Below, one piece after another: positions 7,046 through 15,982 of a DNA stretch of 64,000 nt. The notes beneath the pieces are model-generated. The model ran no database searches. It saw nothing but the letters and a program-made list of their open reading frames with translations, and had not been told where the DNA came from. Each line of letters opens with the position of its first letter. The stretch's first letter is position 1. Source of the stretch: Bacillota bacterium (GTDB taxonomy: Bacteria > Bacillota > Clostridia > Tissierellales > Sedimentibacteraceae); contig JAEWJT010000002.1 in assembly GCA_023386345.1 (NCBI GenBank), forward strand, positions 1 through 64,000, in the 5' to 3' direction. Position numbers and translations under genes: made by a program.

Positions 7046-9463
7046 TTACTTCACAACTATATTAAATATTTTTCCAGCTACATATATTTCCTTAACTATA
7101 GCTTTTCCTTCTAAGAATTTCTTAATGTTTTCATCCTCATTAGCCTTCGCTTTTGCTTCTGCTAAATCAGCATCCTTAGAAATTATCACTTTGCCACGTA
7201 CCTTTCCATTTATTTGTACCGGCATTTCTATTTCATCTTCAACTGTTTTTTCATCATCCCACTCTGGCCATGAGCATTTATTTAGCATACCGCCAAAGTT
7301 TTGTTCTTCCCACATTTCCTCTGTTATATGAGGAGCTATTGGATTTAGAAGTGTTATAAAAGTTTTTAGCTCAGCTCTTGTAATGTAGCCACTATCATAG
7401 AACTCGTTTATAGCACTCATCATTGCTGCAATTGCTGTATTGTATTTCATAGCTTCATAGTCTTGTGAAACCTTTTTGATAGTCTTATGAATTAATGACA
7501 AATGCTTCTTAGAATAATCTTCCTCATCATTTACTATCTCTTGAAGCTTCCAAACTCTATCTAAAAATCTCTTACAACCTTTCACACTGCTTTCTGACCA
7601 AATAGCAGTTTTTTCATAGTCTCCTATAAACATAACATAGGTTCTTAGTGTATCTGCACCCATATCATCTATAATATCGTTAGGATTTATAACATTGCCT
7701 GCTGATTTAGACATTTTTTCTCCGTCTGGTCCAAGTATCAAGCCTTGAGCAGTTCTTTTCTTATAAGGCTCTGCATTTGGAACAGCTCCTATATCATATA
7801 AAAATCTATTCCAGAACCTTGAGTATATCAAGTGTCTTGTAACATGCTCCATTCCACCGTTATACCAATCTACTTGACCCCAATAGTTCAAATTAGCACT
7901 TGATGCTAACTCCTTGTTATTGTGAGGATCCATGTATCTTAGGAAATACCAAGATGAACCTGCCCATTGAGGCATAGTGTCAGTTTCACGTTTTGCAGGT
8001 CCTCCGCATTTAGGACAGGTAGTATTTACCCATTCATCAATATTTGCAAGAGGTGATTCGCCTGTATCAGTCGGTTTGTAGTTCTCTACATCTGGAAGTC
8101 TAACTGGCAAATCTTTTTCTGGAACTCCAACAGTACCGCATTTTTCACAATGAATAATTGGGAATGGCTCTCCCCAGTATCTTTGTCTGTTAAAAGCCCA
8201 ATCCTTCATTTTATAGTTAGTTTTAGGCTCTCCTATTTTGTTTTCCTTAATAAAATTAGTAATTTTTTCTTTTGCTTCTTTTACTCTCAATCCATTCAAT
8301 ATACCTGAATTTATCAAAATACCATCTTCTGTATCTGTATAAGCTTCTTTAGTTATATCTCCACCTTGAATTACTTCAATTTTTGGTATACCAAATTTCT
8401 CTGCAAACTCCCAGTCTCTTGTATCATGACCTGGAACAGCCATTATTGCTCCTGTACCGTAGCCCATCATTACATAGTCAGCAACCCAAATAGGGATTAT
8501 TTCGTTTGAAACTGGATTGATTGCACTTAAACCTTGTATTTGAACTCCGGATTTTTCTTTCGCAAGCTGAACTCTTTCAAATTCGGATTTTTTCTTAGCA
8601 GAGTCTTGATATACTTTTATTTCATCAACATTTGATATTTTGTCTGCATATTTTTCAAGCAATGGATGCTCAGGAGCTATAACCATGAATGTCACACCAT
8701 ATAGTGTGTCCGGTCTTGTTGTAAATACTCTTAATTTTTCATCCAATCCATTGATTTTAAAATCTACCTCAGCTCCAAAGGAACGACCTATCCAATTTTC
8801 CTGCTCCATTCTAATTCTTGATGGAAAATCAATTTTTTCATCCTCAAGACCTTCTAAAAGCTTGTCGGCATATTCTCTTATTTTCAAGAACCATACATCT
8901 TTTTCCATCTGAACTACTTCGCTATGGCATCTGTCACAAACTCCATCCTGTGATTCTTCATTTGCCAATACAACCTTGCAAGTATTGCAGAAATTAACAT
9001 AAGTCTTATCCTTGAATGCCAAGCCTTTTTCAAACATTTTCAAAAATATCCATTGAGTCCATCTGTAATAGTCAGGATCTGTTGTATCAACTGTTCTATC
9101 CCAGTCAAATGAATATCCAGCAGCCTTTAACTGTCCTGTGAAAACTCTGATATTTTCATCTGTTACCTTTCTTGGATGCTCTCCTGTTTGAATTGCATAG
9201 TTTTCTGTAGGCAATCCAAAGGCGTCCCAGCCTATAGGGAACAATACATTGTAGCCCTCAAGTCTTCTTTTCCTTGATATTACCTCCAATGAAGTATAGG
9301 CTCTGATATGTCCAACGTGAAGTCCTACTCCTGATGGGTAAGGAAATTCAACAAGCGAATAGAATTTTTTCTTATCAGAATTATCTTCAGCTTTAAATGT
9401 ATTATTTTCTTCCCAAATTTTTTGCCACTTTTTCTCAATATGCTGTGGGTTATAAGTTTTCAT
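7046..9463 (-). CDS. leuS: Leucyl-tRNA synthetase
   Basis: Class Ia synthetase that charges tRNA-Leu, 805 residues, the usual bacterial length. The HIGH-type motif is FPYPSGVGLHVGH near residue 41. The zinc-ribbon cysteines (CNTCKV, CDRCHS), the CP1 editing domain (TTRPDTLYG and GHDTRDWEF, with the editing Asp), the KMSKS loop (GEKMSKSAGN) and the C-terminal domain are all present. AAAGGAAG precedes the ATG. Expression is governed by the T-box leader at 9515-9779. Confidence 0.98.
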   Translation of the reverse strand: MKTYNPQHIEKKWQKIWEENNTFKAEDNSDKKKFYSLVEFPYPSGVGLHVGHIRAYTSLEVISRKRRLEGYNVLFPIGWDAFGLPTENYAIQTGEHPRKVTDENIRVFTGQLKAAGYSFDWDRTVDTTDPDYYRWTQWIFLKMFEKGLAFKDKTYVNFCNTCKVVLANEESQDGVCDRCHSEVVQMEKDVWFLKIREYADKLLEGLEDEKIDFPSRIRMEQENWIGRSFGAEVDFKINGLDEKLRVFTTRPDTLYGVTFMVIAPEHPLLEKYADKISNVDEIKVYQDSAKKKSEFERVQLAKEKSGVQIQGLSAINPVSNEIIPIWVADYVMMGYGTGAIMAVPGHDTRDWEFAEKFGIPKIEVIQGGDITKEAYTDTEDGILINSGILNGLRVKEAKEKITNFIKENKIGEPKTNYKMKDWAFNRQRYWGEPFPIIHCEKCGTVGVPEKDLPVRLPDVENYKPTDTGESPLANIDEWVNTTCPKCGGPAKRETDTMPQWAGSSWYFLRYMDPHNNKELASSANLNYWGQVDWYNGGMEHVTRHLIYSRFWNRFLYDIGAVPNAEPYKKRTAQGLILGPDGEKMSKSAGNVINPNDIIDDMGADTLRTYVMFIGDYEKTAIWSESSVKGCKRFLDRVWKLQEIVNDEEDYSKKHLSLIHKTIKKVSQDYEAMKYNTAIAAMMSAINEFYDSGYITRAELKTFITLLNPIAPHITEEMWEEQNFGGMLNKCSWPEWDDEKTVEDEIEMPVQINGKVRGKVIISKDADLAEAKAKANEDENIKKFLEGKAIVKEIYVAGKIFNIVVK

Positions 9464-9514
9464 AATAATCTTCCTTTCTTTTTTATAGTAAATGTTAACT
9501 ATTTTTTAGATTAA

Positions 9515-9779
9515 AAATAAAAATCCCATGTCAAACGACATGGGACGAATAATCCGTGGTACCACCCAAATTAAATAGCTATAGTAGCTATCTCACTCAT
9601 AAATGTAACGGTTTTAACCGGCTAAAATTACTTTAATTGTTACAAAATAACAATCTTTCATATTAGCAACTCCTTGGACGAGTTCAATTATATTATCTAC
9701 TGCTTCACACCAACCAGCAGCTCTCTTTTAGATTTTAAAAATTTACTACTTCCAAATCAAAGTTTTTATTTTTTCTATT
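9515..9779 (-). promoter_or_regulatory. Leucine T-box leader controlling leuS
   Basis: tRNA-sensing transcription attenuator. On the minus strand the leader has the AGAGAGCTGCTGGTTGGTGTGAA-type stem I platform (minus strand of about 9700-9725), a specifier loop reading GAACTC with the Leu codon CTC at 9680-9682, the T-box sequence TTGGGTGGTACCACG (9555-9572 region), and a terminator hairpin TCCCATGTC/GACATGGGA at 9524-9545 followed by T-rich sequence. Uncharged tRNA-Leu (GAG anticodon) would stabilise the antiterminator and switch leuS on. Confidence 0.96.
9524..9545 (-). terminator. T-box terminator hairpin
   Basis: A 9-bp perfect stem (9524-9532 with 9537-9545) and a 4-nt loop, followed on the minus strand by TTTTTATTTTT. 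It is mutually exclusive with pairing of the T-box bulge. Confidence 0.93.
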
Positions 9780-9785
9780 TTATCA

Positions 9786-9814
9786 ATTATACTAGATTAT
9801 TTTTTATAATGCAA
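9786..9814 (-). promoter_or_regulatory. leuS promoter
   Basis: TTGCAT (9809-9814), a 17-nt spacer and a perfect TATAAT (9786-9791) on the minus strand place the start of transcription near 9779, just ahead of T-box stem I. Confidence 0.8.
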
Positions 9815-9838
9815 GAGGTTTTTTAATTTTTTAACAAT

Positions 9839-10630
9839 TTATCCGCCAAATCCAAAGAAATTGTTGCTTTCATACCTTTTTAATGATTTATAGAAAAATA
9901 ATATAGAAATAAATAGCCAAAAAATCGTCAATCCTAGTATTCCAAGTATATTTGCTAGAGTCATATTCTTCATTACTTCTACAGGAACAGCACCAAGCAA
10001 TAATGATGGGATAAAAAATATAAAAATAATCCTTAAAATCTTATTAAAGGCACCTCCGTGATATAATGACGGAGTTAAAAACATTTGAAACATACCTGTC
10101 GATATATTTTCCCCATCCATAAAGTAAAAAGATATGCTCATACAAATCAAAGTAAATGAGAAAAAAATTATTGACGAAACAATTATTAATGATATTGAAA
10201 TTAATATCTGTACTAGAGTAAAGCGTGCTAAAAATATATACGCTACATAGCAGATTAATCCAAATATCAAATCTCCTATAGCACTTGTTGATATTGCAGA
10301 AGTCGCAACTTTTAAAAGTGTATTTTTGGGTGTTAATAAATATTTATCAAAATTACCGCTACTTATATAGTATGGTATATTATTTATTCCATATAAAAAT
10401 GAAAACACTAATCCAAAAGATGTAGTCGAAACACCGTATAGTCCTATTATATCAAATTTATCCCATCCATTTATATTTCCAACTATTGCACCGAAGTTTA
10501 ACCATAAAACTATAAATGCACTATTGTTTAAACACATACCGATTATAGAAGTTATAAATGCACTTCTTAATTCTTTAGCATTTTGAAAATTTTTCTTAAT
10601 ATTTAATATTGCTAATTTTAAATTTCTCAT
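9839..10630 (-). CDS. ABC-2 type exporter permease (second subunit)
   Basis: A 263-residue membrane protein with six hydrophobic segments, matching the uncharacterised ABC-2 permease family that pairs with the gene upstream (COG3694-like, from memory). The segment YYISSGNFDKYLLTPKN is typical of this family. It forms an operon with the permease at 10709 and the ATPase at 11493. The ribosome site ATAGGT lies 8 nt before the ATG. The 78-nt gap before it carries one copy of a repeat shared with the ricT leader. It terminates about 60 nt before the leuS promoter. Substrate unknown. Confidence 0.82.
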   Translation of the reverse strand: MRNLKLAILNIKKNFQNAKELRSAFITSIIGMCLNNSAFIVLWLNFGAIVGNINGWDKFDIIGLYGVSTTSFGLVFSFLYGINNIPYYISSGNFDKYLLTPKNTLLKVATSAISTSAIGDLIFGLICYVAYIFLARFTLVQILISISLIIVSSIIFFSFTLICMSISFYFMDGENISTGMFQMFLTPSLYHGGAFNKILRIIFIFFIPSLLLGAVPVEVMKNMTLANILGILGLTIFWLFISILFFYKSLKRYESNNFFGFGG

Positions 10631-10710
10631 TTATATACCTATGCACTGGTTATCATAAAATTTTATGAACTGTGCGTATCCTTTCATTATTTTAAACTCT
10701 TTCAAGCTTT
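10631..10710 (-). repeat. Intercistronic repeat element, copy A (partner at 20451-20567)
   Basis: Conserved blocks on the + strand are CCTATGCAC (10639-10647) and a 32-nt stretch from ATCCTTTC (10679) to TTTCAAGCTT (10710). Between them lies a variable hairpin, here the 16-bp palindrome TCATAAAATTTTATGA closed by GCAC/GTGC. The same flanking blocks with a different, longer interior occur just upstream of ricT. Both copies sit directly before a start codon within an operon. Confidence 0.55.
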
Positions 10711-11506
10711 ATCCTCCATTTATCATTGCTTTTTCTTTAGCCTTGCTAAACACATAATTCAATAATAATCCAAATACTATAATCCATCCGAACTGCAATG
10801 ATATTCTTATTATAAATTCATTATTCCAATATTCATAAACAGTGCTTGAAGCAAAGTTAATCGCACCGAATGGACTGACATATGCTAGAGTCTTCATAAA
10901 TTTAGGGAACATTGCTATAGGTAAATAGCTTCCTCCTAAAACCATAACAAATTTATCTACAATCCAAAATATTGGTCTAACATCCTGCATAAAGAAAGAT
11001 AATATGCCTATTATTGCATATAGGATTAAGCAGAGAATTTGCCCAAATATTATCGTAACTATCAATGTTGGAATAAAAACAACTAAATTCAATATAGGAA
11101 CTCCAACGAAGATTATCATAGCTGCACAGCCTAAAATACTTATAACTATAAATGAATATAGTCCCTGACCAATAACCTTATAGAAGCTTAAAAGCATATA
11201 GTTAACAGGTTTATTTATAAACATTTCTACATTTCCACTTTTAACATCATTCATAATTAAGCTATATATCTTTCTTAAATTAAAAGTCATTAAACAAAAA
11301 TATATAAACATGCTCCATAATGTTGTCTCATATGATGTTCCGTTAATATTTCCATTATTAAGCTTAAATACATAGTCATATAGGAAAAATAATACTAAGC
11401 ACCTAGAAACCATATTAAACACATCTAATACTATATAGCTTCTATTTTGTATTTGATTTTTCATAAATATTTTTATTACTGTTAAAAAAAATTTATTCTT
11501 CTTCAT
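10709..11506 (-). CDS. ABC-2 type exporter permease (first subunit)
   Basis: A 265-residue protein with about six membrane segments and the ABC-2 signature SGNVEMFINKPVNYMLL (family: sGnl..lLlkPv), COG4587-like. It overlaps the 3' end of the ATPase gene by 14 nt, so translation is coupled. Together with the second permease and the ATPase it should make one heteromeric exporter. The substrate is unknown; if the leader at 12536-12655 is a riboswitch, its ligand would be the best clue. Confidence 0.84.
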   Translation of the reverse strand: MKKNKFFLTVIKIFMKNQIQNRSYIVLDVFNMVSRCLVLFFLYDYVFKLNNGNINGTSYETTLWSMFIYFCLMTFNLRKIYSLIMNDVKSGNVEMFINKPVNYMLLSFYKVIGQGLYSFIVISILGCAAMIIFVGVPILNLVVFIPTLIVTIIFGQILCLILYAIIGILSFFMQDVRPIFWIVDKFVMVLGGSYLPIAMFPKFMKTLAYVSPFGAINFASSTVYEYWNNEFIIRISLQFGWIIVFGLLLNYVFSKAKEKAMINGG

Positions 11507-12473
11507 AGATGCTCCTTATTATATTTTCTAGGGATTCATTCTCAATATTTATATCGTCAATTTTAAATATTTGGGTTAATTCCTGCAAAGCCTTTTGTGT
11601 TCCCATTATCTCTGTATTTACTTTTAAAATCATTTGATCTTTATGTTTTTCTATGTATTCAATTCCGTCAGGTAATTCTTCAAAGCTCTCAAATATTGTT
11701 TCAGGTGTAATGATAATATTTTTATTTTTGATATAAGAGTTTATAAGCTCCTTTGTCGGCATATCTATTATTATTTTTCCGCTGTTAATAATTACACATC
11801 TCTTGCAAATACTTTGTATGTCTTCTGTATCGTGACTTGTTAAGAATATAGTCACCTTTTCTTCTTCGTTTATCTTTGTAAGCAAATCTCTTAAATTCTT
11901 TTTCGATACAACATCAAGTCCGATAGTTGGCTCATCTAAAAAGATTATTTTAGGCCTATGTATTAAGGATGTAGCGATTTCTGCCCTCATTCGCTGTCCA
12001 AGCGATAGCTTTCTAACCGGTTGATTTATAAAATCCTCTAGATTAAAAAGCTCAGACAATTCTTTAATTCTATTTTCTATATCTTCCTTTGGCATATCAT
12101 ACATTGCACCAAACATTTCCATGCTATCTGTCAATGGCAAATTCGGAAGCAATAGACTTCTTTGACCGAATACTGTTCCTATTTTATAAGCAAGCTTATC
12201 TCTGTTTTTAATAGGAGTTAAGCCACATATTTTGATATCACCAGAACTTGGATACAAAATACCAGTAAGCATTTTAATAGTTGTGGATTTACCCGCACCA
12301 TTCGGACCGATAAAGGCTAAAGTTTCTCCCTCATCAACTTCAAAAGAAATATTATCAACTGCTTTTACGTTTTTAATATCACTATTGAAAAGATTATAGA
12401 AAAAGCCTTTTTCCTCATTTTTAACATTAAACTTATAATCCTTGTATAAGTTTTTTACTTTAATTATTGACAT
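11493..12473 (-). CDS. ABC exporter ATP-binding subunit
   Basis: A 326-residue ATPase with Walker A GPNGAGKSTTIK, Q-loop, signature KLSLGQRMRAE, Walker B IIFLDEPTIGLD and a switch His in LTSHDTEDI. The start was set at the ATG at 12473 (MSIIKVKNLYKDY), which lies 10 nt after AGGA; a GTG at 12482 abuts that ribosome site. The roughly 90-residue C-terminal extension is typical of COG4586-type ATPases. It is the first gene of the exporter operon, behind a consensus promoter and a structured terminator leader. Confidence 0.9.
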   Translation of the reverse strand: MSIIKVKNLYKDYKFNVKNEEKGFFYNLFNSDIKNVKAVDNISFEVDEGETLAFIGPNGAGKSTTIKMLTGILYPSSGDIKICGLTPIKNRDKLAYKIGTVFGQRSLLLPNLPLTDSMEMFGAMYDMPKEDIENRIKELSELFNLEDFINQPVRKLSLGQRMRAEIATSLIHRPKIIFLDEPTIGLDVVSKKNLRDLLTKINEEEKVTIFLTSHDTEDIQSICKRCVIINSGKIIIDMPTKELINSYIKNKNIIITPETIFESFEELPDGIEYIEKHKDQMILKVNTEIMGTQKALQELTQIFKIDDINIENESLENIIRSIYEEE

Positions 12474-12535
12474 AATTTTCACTTCCTATCATAAGTATTG
12501 TATTAGTTTTTCAATACCTTAATAGTTTTTTATAC

Positions 12536-12655
12536 AAAAAAAACACAAAGGCATTATCAAAACTGATAGTGACTCCGTGCTTTAAACGTGTAGGCCTTAA
12601 CCCTATGTAGCTCTCAAAAACGATTATACATACTCACTTATTTCGATATATAATA
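12536..12655 (-). promoter_or_regulatory. Structured attenuator leader (candidate riboswitch) of the ABC exporter operon
   Basis: The RNA starts near 12643 and carries about 65 nt of conserved-looking, partly GC-rich sequence (GAGAGCTACATAGGG and TTAAGGCCTACACG on the minus strand). It ends in a 16-bp imperfect hairpin (12544-12579) with eight Us (12536-12543). The sequence AAGTGA near the 5' end (12634-12639) can pair with TCACT inside the terminator arm (12568-12572), giving a mutually exclusive fold. This layout is that of a transcriptional riboswitch. The class is unknown to me; the short, terminator-overlapping guanidine-IV (mepA) class, which controls efflux pumps in clostridia, is one possibility to test. 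Confidence 0.6.
12544..12579 (-). terminator. Leader terminator hairpin
   Basis: On the minus strand CACGGAGTCACTATCA pairs, with G-U wobbles and two mismatches, with TGATAATGCCTTTGTG across a 3-4 nt loop, followed by eight T residues (A-run 12536-12543 on +). Confidence 0.8.
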
Positions 12656-12678
12656 CTCTTTATGATTATAAAAGTCAA
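12650..12678 (-). promoter_or_regulatory. Promoter of the ABC exporter operon
   Basis: TTGACT (12673-12678), a 17-nt spacer and TATTAT (12650-12655) on the minus strand. The start site would be near 12643, immediately before the structured leader. Confidence 0.8.
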
Positions 12679-12750
12679 TAACTTTTTTCATATTTTTTAT
12701 ATTTTTAACTAATTATTCAATTTATTAATTTTTATTCATTTTAAATTTTA

Positions 12751-12861
12751 GTGATTTAGTCACAAAGTTTTGGAATTAATTTGTTGAAATTCTCGTGTAT
12801 ATACGTTAAAATAGCCTTAATAAATTTAATAAAATATAAGGATAATTGACTTTTGTGACTA
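12751..12861. promoter_or_regulatory. Candidate operator dyads upstream of the CoA-disulfide reductase gene
   Basis: GTGATTTAGTCAC at 12751-12763 is a near-palindrome (GTGA-N5-TCAC). TAGTCACAAA (12757-12766) recurs inverted as TTTGTGACTA at 12852-12861, about 95 bp away and 15 bp upstream of the -35. The half-site GTGA/TCAC recalls CRP/FNR-family and Rex sites but fits neither consensus exactly. Confidence 0.4.
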
Positions 12862-12875
12862 TTCGTTTCAAAAGC

Positions 12876-12903
12876 TTGTTTATGGGTACAATTTTATTAT
12901 AAT
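12876..12903 (+). promoter_or_regulatory. Promoter of the CoA-disulfide reductase gene
   Basis: TTGTTT (12876-12881), a 16-nt spacer and a perfect TATAAT (12898-12903), 35 bp before the ATG at 12938. Confidence 0.65.
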
Positions 12904-12937
12904 AAATATTTAAAGTACGATTTAGGAGGAGTTTTTT

Positions 12938-14623
12938 ATGACTAAGAAAGTTGTTATTGTCGGAGGGGTCGCTGGTGGAGCTTCTACTGCTGCTCGTTTG
13001 AGACGACTAGATGAGAATTGTGATATTACTATATTTGAAAAGGGTGAGTATATTTCGTTTGCTAACTGTGGTCTGCCTTATTATATTGGGGATGTTATAA
13101 CGGAAAGGGATAATTTGATTGTTCAGACTATTGAAGGAATGAAAGAAAGATTTAATCTTAATATTAAGAATTTCAGTGAGGTTGTGGCTATCAATCGCGA
13201 TAGAAAAACAGTCACTGTTAAAAATGTAAAAACTGGCGAAACTTATGAAAAAGACTATGATGTTTTGGTTTTATCACCAGGGGCTAAACCTATTGTACCT
13301 CCTATTAAGGGTTTGAGTGAGGCTAAAAACTTATTTACGCTTAGAAATATTCCAGACACTGATATGATAAAGGCTTTTGTTAATAAAAACAGACCATCTA
13401 GCGCAGTTATCGTAGGTGGAGGATTTATCGGTTTGGAGATGGCTGAAAATCTTCGTGAATTAGGCATAAATGTAACAATTGTTGAAATGCTAAACCAAGT
13501 TATGGCTCCACTTGACTTTGAAATGGCGCAAATTGTCCATAGACACCTAATAAGTCATAGAATAAATCTTATTCTTGAAGATGGAGTTAAGGCATTTGCA
13601 AATAATGGCAATAAAATTATATTAAGTAGCGGTAGAGAAATTGATACCGACATGATAATTCTTTCTATAGGTGTTGCACCTGAAAGTAAAATCGCTGTTG
13701 ATGCGGATTTAAATGTCAACGCAAGAAAGGCTATTATTGTTGATGAGTATATGAGAACCTCTGATGAAAATATTTACGCTTTAGGAGACGCTGTTGAAAT
13801 AACTGATTATATCGCTAAAGTTCCAACTATGATTCCTCTTGCTTGGCCTGCAAATAGACAGGGTAGAATTGTTGCAGATAATATAAGCGGTAGAAATGTC
13901 AAGTATCATGGAACTCTAGGAACTTCAGTTGCTAAGGTGTTTGATTTAACTGTCAGTACAACTGGTAATAATGAAAAATCATTGAAAAAAAGCAGTGTTG
14001 AATATCAATCTATCCATATACATCCAAACTCTCATGCTTCTTACTATCCAGGAGCTCGTATGATTTCCTTAAAGTTATTGTTCAATCCTAAGACCGGACA
14101 TATTTTGGGTGCTCAGGCTGTAGGGGCTCATGGAGTCGAAAAAAGAATAGACGTCATAGCCACTGCTATAAAGGGCAACTTGACAGTCTTTGATTTGCAA
14201 AACCTAGAGTTAAGCTATGCACCTCCTTATTCCTCTGCAAAAGATCCTGTAAATTTTGCTGGATATGTTGCGGCAAATATTATCGAGGACTTGTGTGAGA
14301 CATTCCAATACCATGAAGTCGATGATTTGGTTAAAAATGGTGAATTGTTGGTAGATATAAGAACTGAATATGAGTATTACAGTTCTCCTATCAAGGGTGC
14401 TGTAAATATTCCATTGGATGTTTTAAGAGATAACTTGGATAAACTGCCAAAGGATAAGACAATATATGTACATTGTCGAGTTGGATTAAGAGGATATCTC
14501 GCTTGCAGGATTTTAGCACAGCACGGTTTTAAGTGTAAAAATCTAGATGGTGGATATTTAACTTATGAGGCTGCTAATTTTAGCATTGCAAAACATCAAA
14601 ATAAGAAGAACAGTTTTAAATAA
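12938..14623 (+). CDS. CoA-disulfide reductase with C-terminal rhodanese domain
   Basis: A 561-residue flavoprotein of the CoADR-RHD type. Residues 1-440 form the FAD/NAD(P)H disulfide-reductase core: VVIVGGVAGGASTAARL (FAD), the redox Cys44 in FANCGLPYYIG, the NAD(P)H motif VIVGGGFIGLEMAE, and ALGDAVE. The C-terminal 100 residues are a rhodanese domain with the catalytic loop HCRVGLRG. Such fusions reduce CoA disulfide, CoA persulfide or polysulfide, linking thiol redox balance to sulfur metabolism in anaerobes. AGGAGG lies 8 nt before the ATG. It is transcribed alone and convergent with the MalY-like gene, sharing the terminator at 14656. Confidence 0.93.
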   Translation: MTKKVVIVGGVAGGASTAARLRRLDENCDITIFEKGEYISFANCGLPYYIGDVITERDNLIVQTIEGMKERFNLNIKNFSEVVAINRDRKTVTVKNVKTGETYEKDYDVLVLSPGAKPIVPPIKGLSEAKNLFTLRNIPDTDMIKAFVNKNRPSSAVIVGGGFIGLEMAENLRELGINVTIVEMLNQVMAPLDFEMAQIVHRHLISHRINLILEDGVKAFANNGNKIILSSGREIDTDMIILSIGVAPESKIAVDADLNVNARKAIIVDEYMRTSDENIYALGDAVEITDYIAKVPTMIPLAWPANRQGRIVADNISGRNVKYHGTLGTSVAKVFDLTVSTTGNNEKSLKKSSVEYQSIHIHPNSHASYYPGARMISLKLLFNPKTGHILGAQAVGAHGVEKRIDVIATAIKGNLTVFDLQNLELSYAPPYSSAKDPVNFAGYVAANIIEDLCETFQYHEVDDLVKNGELLVDIRTEYEYYSSPIKGAVNIPLDVLRDNLDKLPKDKTIYVHCRVGLRGYLACRILAQHGFKCKNLDGGYLTYEAANFSIAKHQNKKNSFK

Positions 14624-14655
14624 TGTTTAGAATGAACGTAATACCGTCTAAAAAA

Positions 14656-14681
14656 GCCTGACATGTAGTCAGGCTTTTTTT
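14656..14681. terminator. Bidirectional terminator
   Basis: GCCTGAC (14656-14662) and GTCAGGC (14668-14674) with a 5-nt loop, flanked by A6 on the left and T7 on the right, ending both the rightward CoADR gene and the leftward MalY-like gene. Confidence 0.92.
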
Positions 14682-15882
14682 AATCTTTAAATACATATTT
14701 TTTTAAGCGTTCAAATGCTTCAATAACTAATGATTTTGGTAATGCTAAATTTAAACGTATCGCGTATGGGCGATTGAACGGACGTCCATCTTGCCAAGCA
14801 ACACCTACATCAGTACCTGCTCTGTATAGCTCGTCCATTGTTACATCGTGATTTTTACACCATTCTTCACAATTGAGGTATAGCATGTAAGTTCCTTGTG
14901 GTTTGAATAAGCTTACACCCTTGAAGTTGTTTATTATATAATCATATGCGTAGTCTATATTTTCAGCTAATACTTCTCTAAGTTCACATAGCCACTCGTA
15001 TCCTTCGGGCTTGTACGCTCCGATTAATGCGTGCATTGACAAAACATTCATATTGTTGTAATGAGATTTGCTGCCTTGCGCTCTTACACGGTCACGAAGA
15101 TATTGATTGTATATTATGTGATATGAGCCAACCAGTCCTGCAAGACTAAAGGTTTTGCTCGGTGAATAAACTGCTATAGTTCTATTTCTTGCATCTTCAC
15201 TTACGCTTTGAGTAGGTATATGCTTGTTTCCATATAAAACTAAATCGCTCCAAATTTCATCGGCAATTACAATGCAATCATTTCTTTTATAAATATCCAT
15301 TGCCTTTTCTATTTCTTCACGCTCCCAAACACGTCCAGATGGATTGTGAGGTGAACAGAATATAGCAACATGTATCTTGTTAGCTTTTATCTTTGCTTCC
15401 ATATCTTCATAATCCATACACCATGTCCCATTTTCATCCTGTATTAAATCACTGTGTATGATTTTACGACCAGCATTTTCTAATGACATAGTAAATCCTA
15501 TATAAGTTGGGGAATGAAGAAGCACACAGTCTCCAGGTGCTGAAAACGCATCTATTGCTGACATTACACAGCCTAAAACGCCATTTTCATAATCAATATG
15601 TTCCTCCTCTAAACCTACTACTCCATTATACTTCTCCTGCCATCTAATAATAGAATTAATATATTCTTCACTTGGATCGAAGTAACCAAACATCGGATGC
15701 TTTGTACGCTCAATAATCGCCTCTTGAATTGTAGGGACAACTGGAAAGTTCATATCTGCTACCCACATAGGTATTAGACTAAAACCCTCTTTTGGAGGCT
15801 TAGGTCCCATATCTTCCATTAAATCAACTGCGATAGAATCTTTTTTGCGTCTATCAATTATACTTGTAAAATCGTATTTCAT
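14680..15882 (-). CDS. MalY/PatB-family PLP-dependent cystathionine beta-lyase (C-S lyase)
   Basis: A 400-residue fold-type I PLP enzyme. The Schiff-base lysine lies in YSPSKTFSLAGLVGSY near residue 238, and FCSPHNPSGRVW and IVADEIWSDLV carry the cofactor-binding Asn and Asp. The N-terminal signature IPMWVADMNFPVVPTI is diagnostic of the MalY/PatB group, which cleaves cystathionine or cysteine to give sulfide or homocysteine, pyruvate and ammonia. AGAGGA lies 10 nt upstream of the ATG. Its position next to a persulfide/CoA-disulfide reductase suggests a shared role in sulfur metabolism, although the genes are convergent. Confidence 0.9.
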   Translation of the reverse strand: MKYDFTSIIDRRKKDSIAVDLMEDMGPKPPKEGFSLIPMWVADMNFPVVPTIQEAIIERTKHPMFGYFDPSEEYINSIIRWQEKYNGVVGLEEEHIDYENGVLGCVMSAIDAFSAPGDCVLLHSPTYIGFTMSLENAGRKIIHSDLIQDENGTWCMDYEDMEAKIKANKIHVAIFCSPHNPSGRVWEREEIEKAMDIYKRNDCIVIADEIWSDLVLYGNKHIPTQSVSEDARNRTIAVYSPSKTFSLAGLVGSYHIIYNQYLRDRVRAQGSKSHYNNMNVLSMHALIGAYKPEGYEWLCELREVLAENIDYAYDYIINNFKGVSLFKPQGTYMLYLNCEEWCKNHDVTMDELYRAGTDVGVAWQDGRPFNRPYAIRLNLALPKSLVIEAFERLKKYVFKD

Positions 15883-15982
15883 AATGCTCTATTCCTCTCT
15901 ATTTTATTTTTTATAACTTTCAATAAAAATTATATGAAAATTTTCGTTGAAATTACTACATTTTAGGTACAATAGTATTATA

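Noticed and set aside
7011..10678. Shared 13-mer ATGAACTGTGCGT (minus strand 7011-7023, plus strand 10666-10678)
   Set aside because: A single 13-bp match is expected by chance in 64 kb of AT-rich sequence, and the surroundings do not align.
12634..12655. Purine riboswitch (because of TATAATCG in the exporter leader)
   Set aside because: The conserved purine-aptamer core and three-way junction residues do not line up with the rest of the leader.
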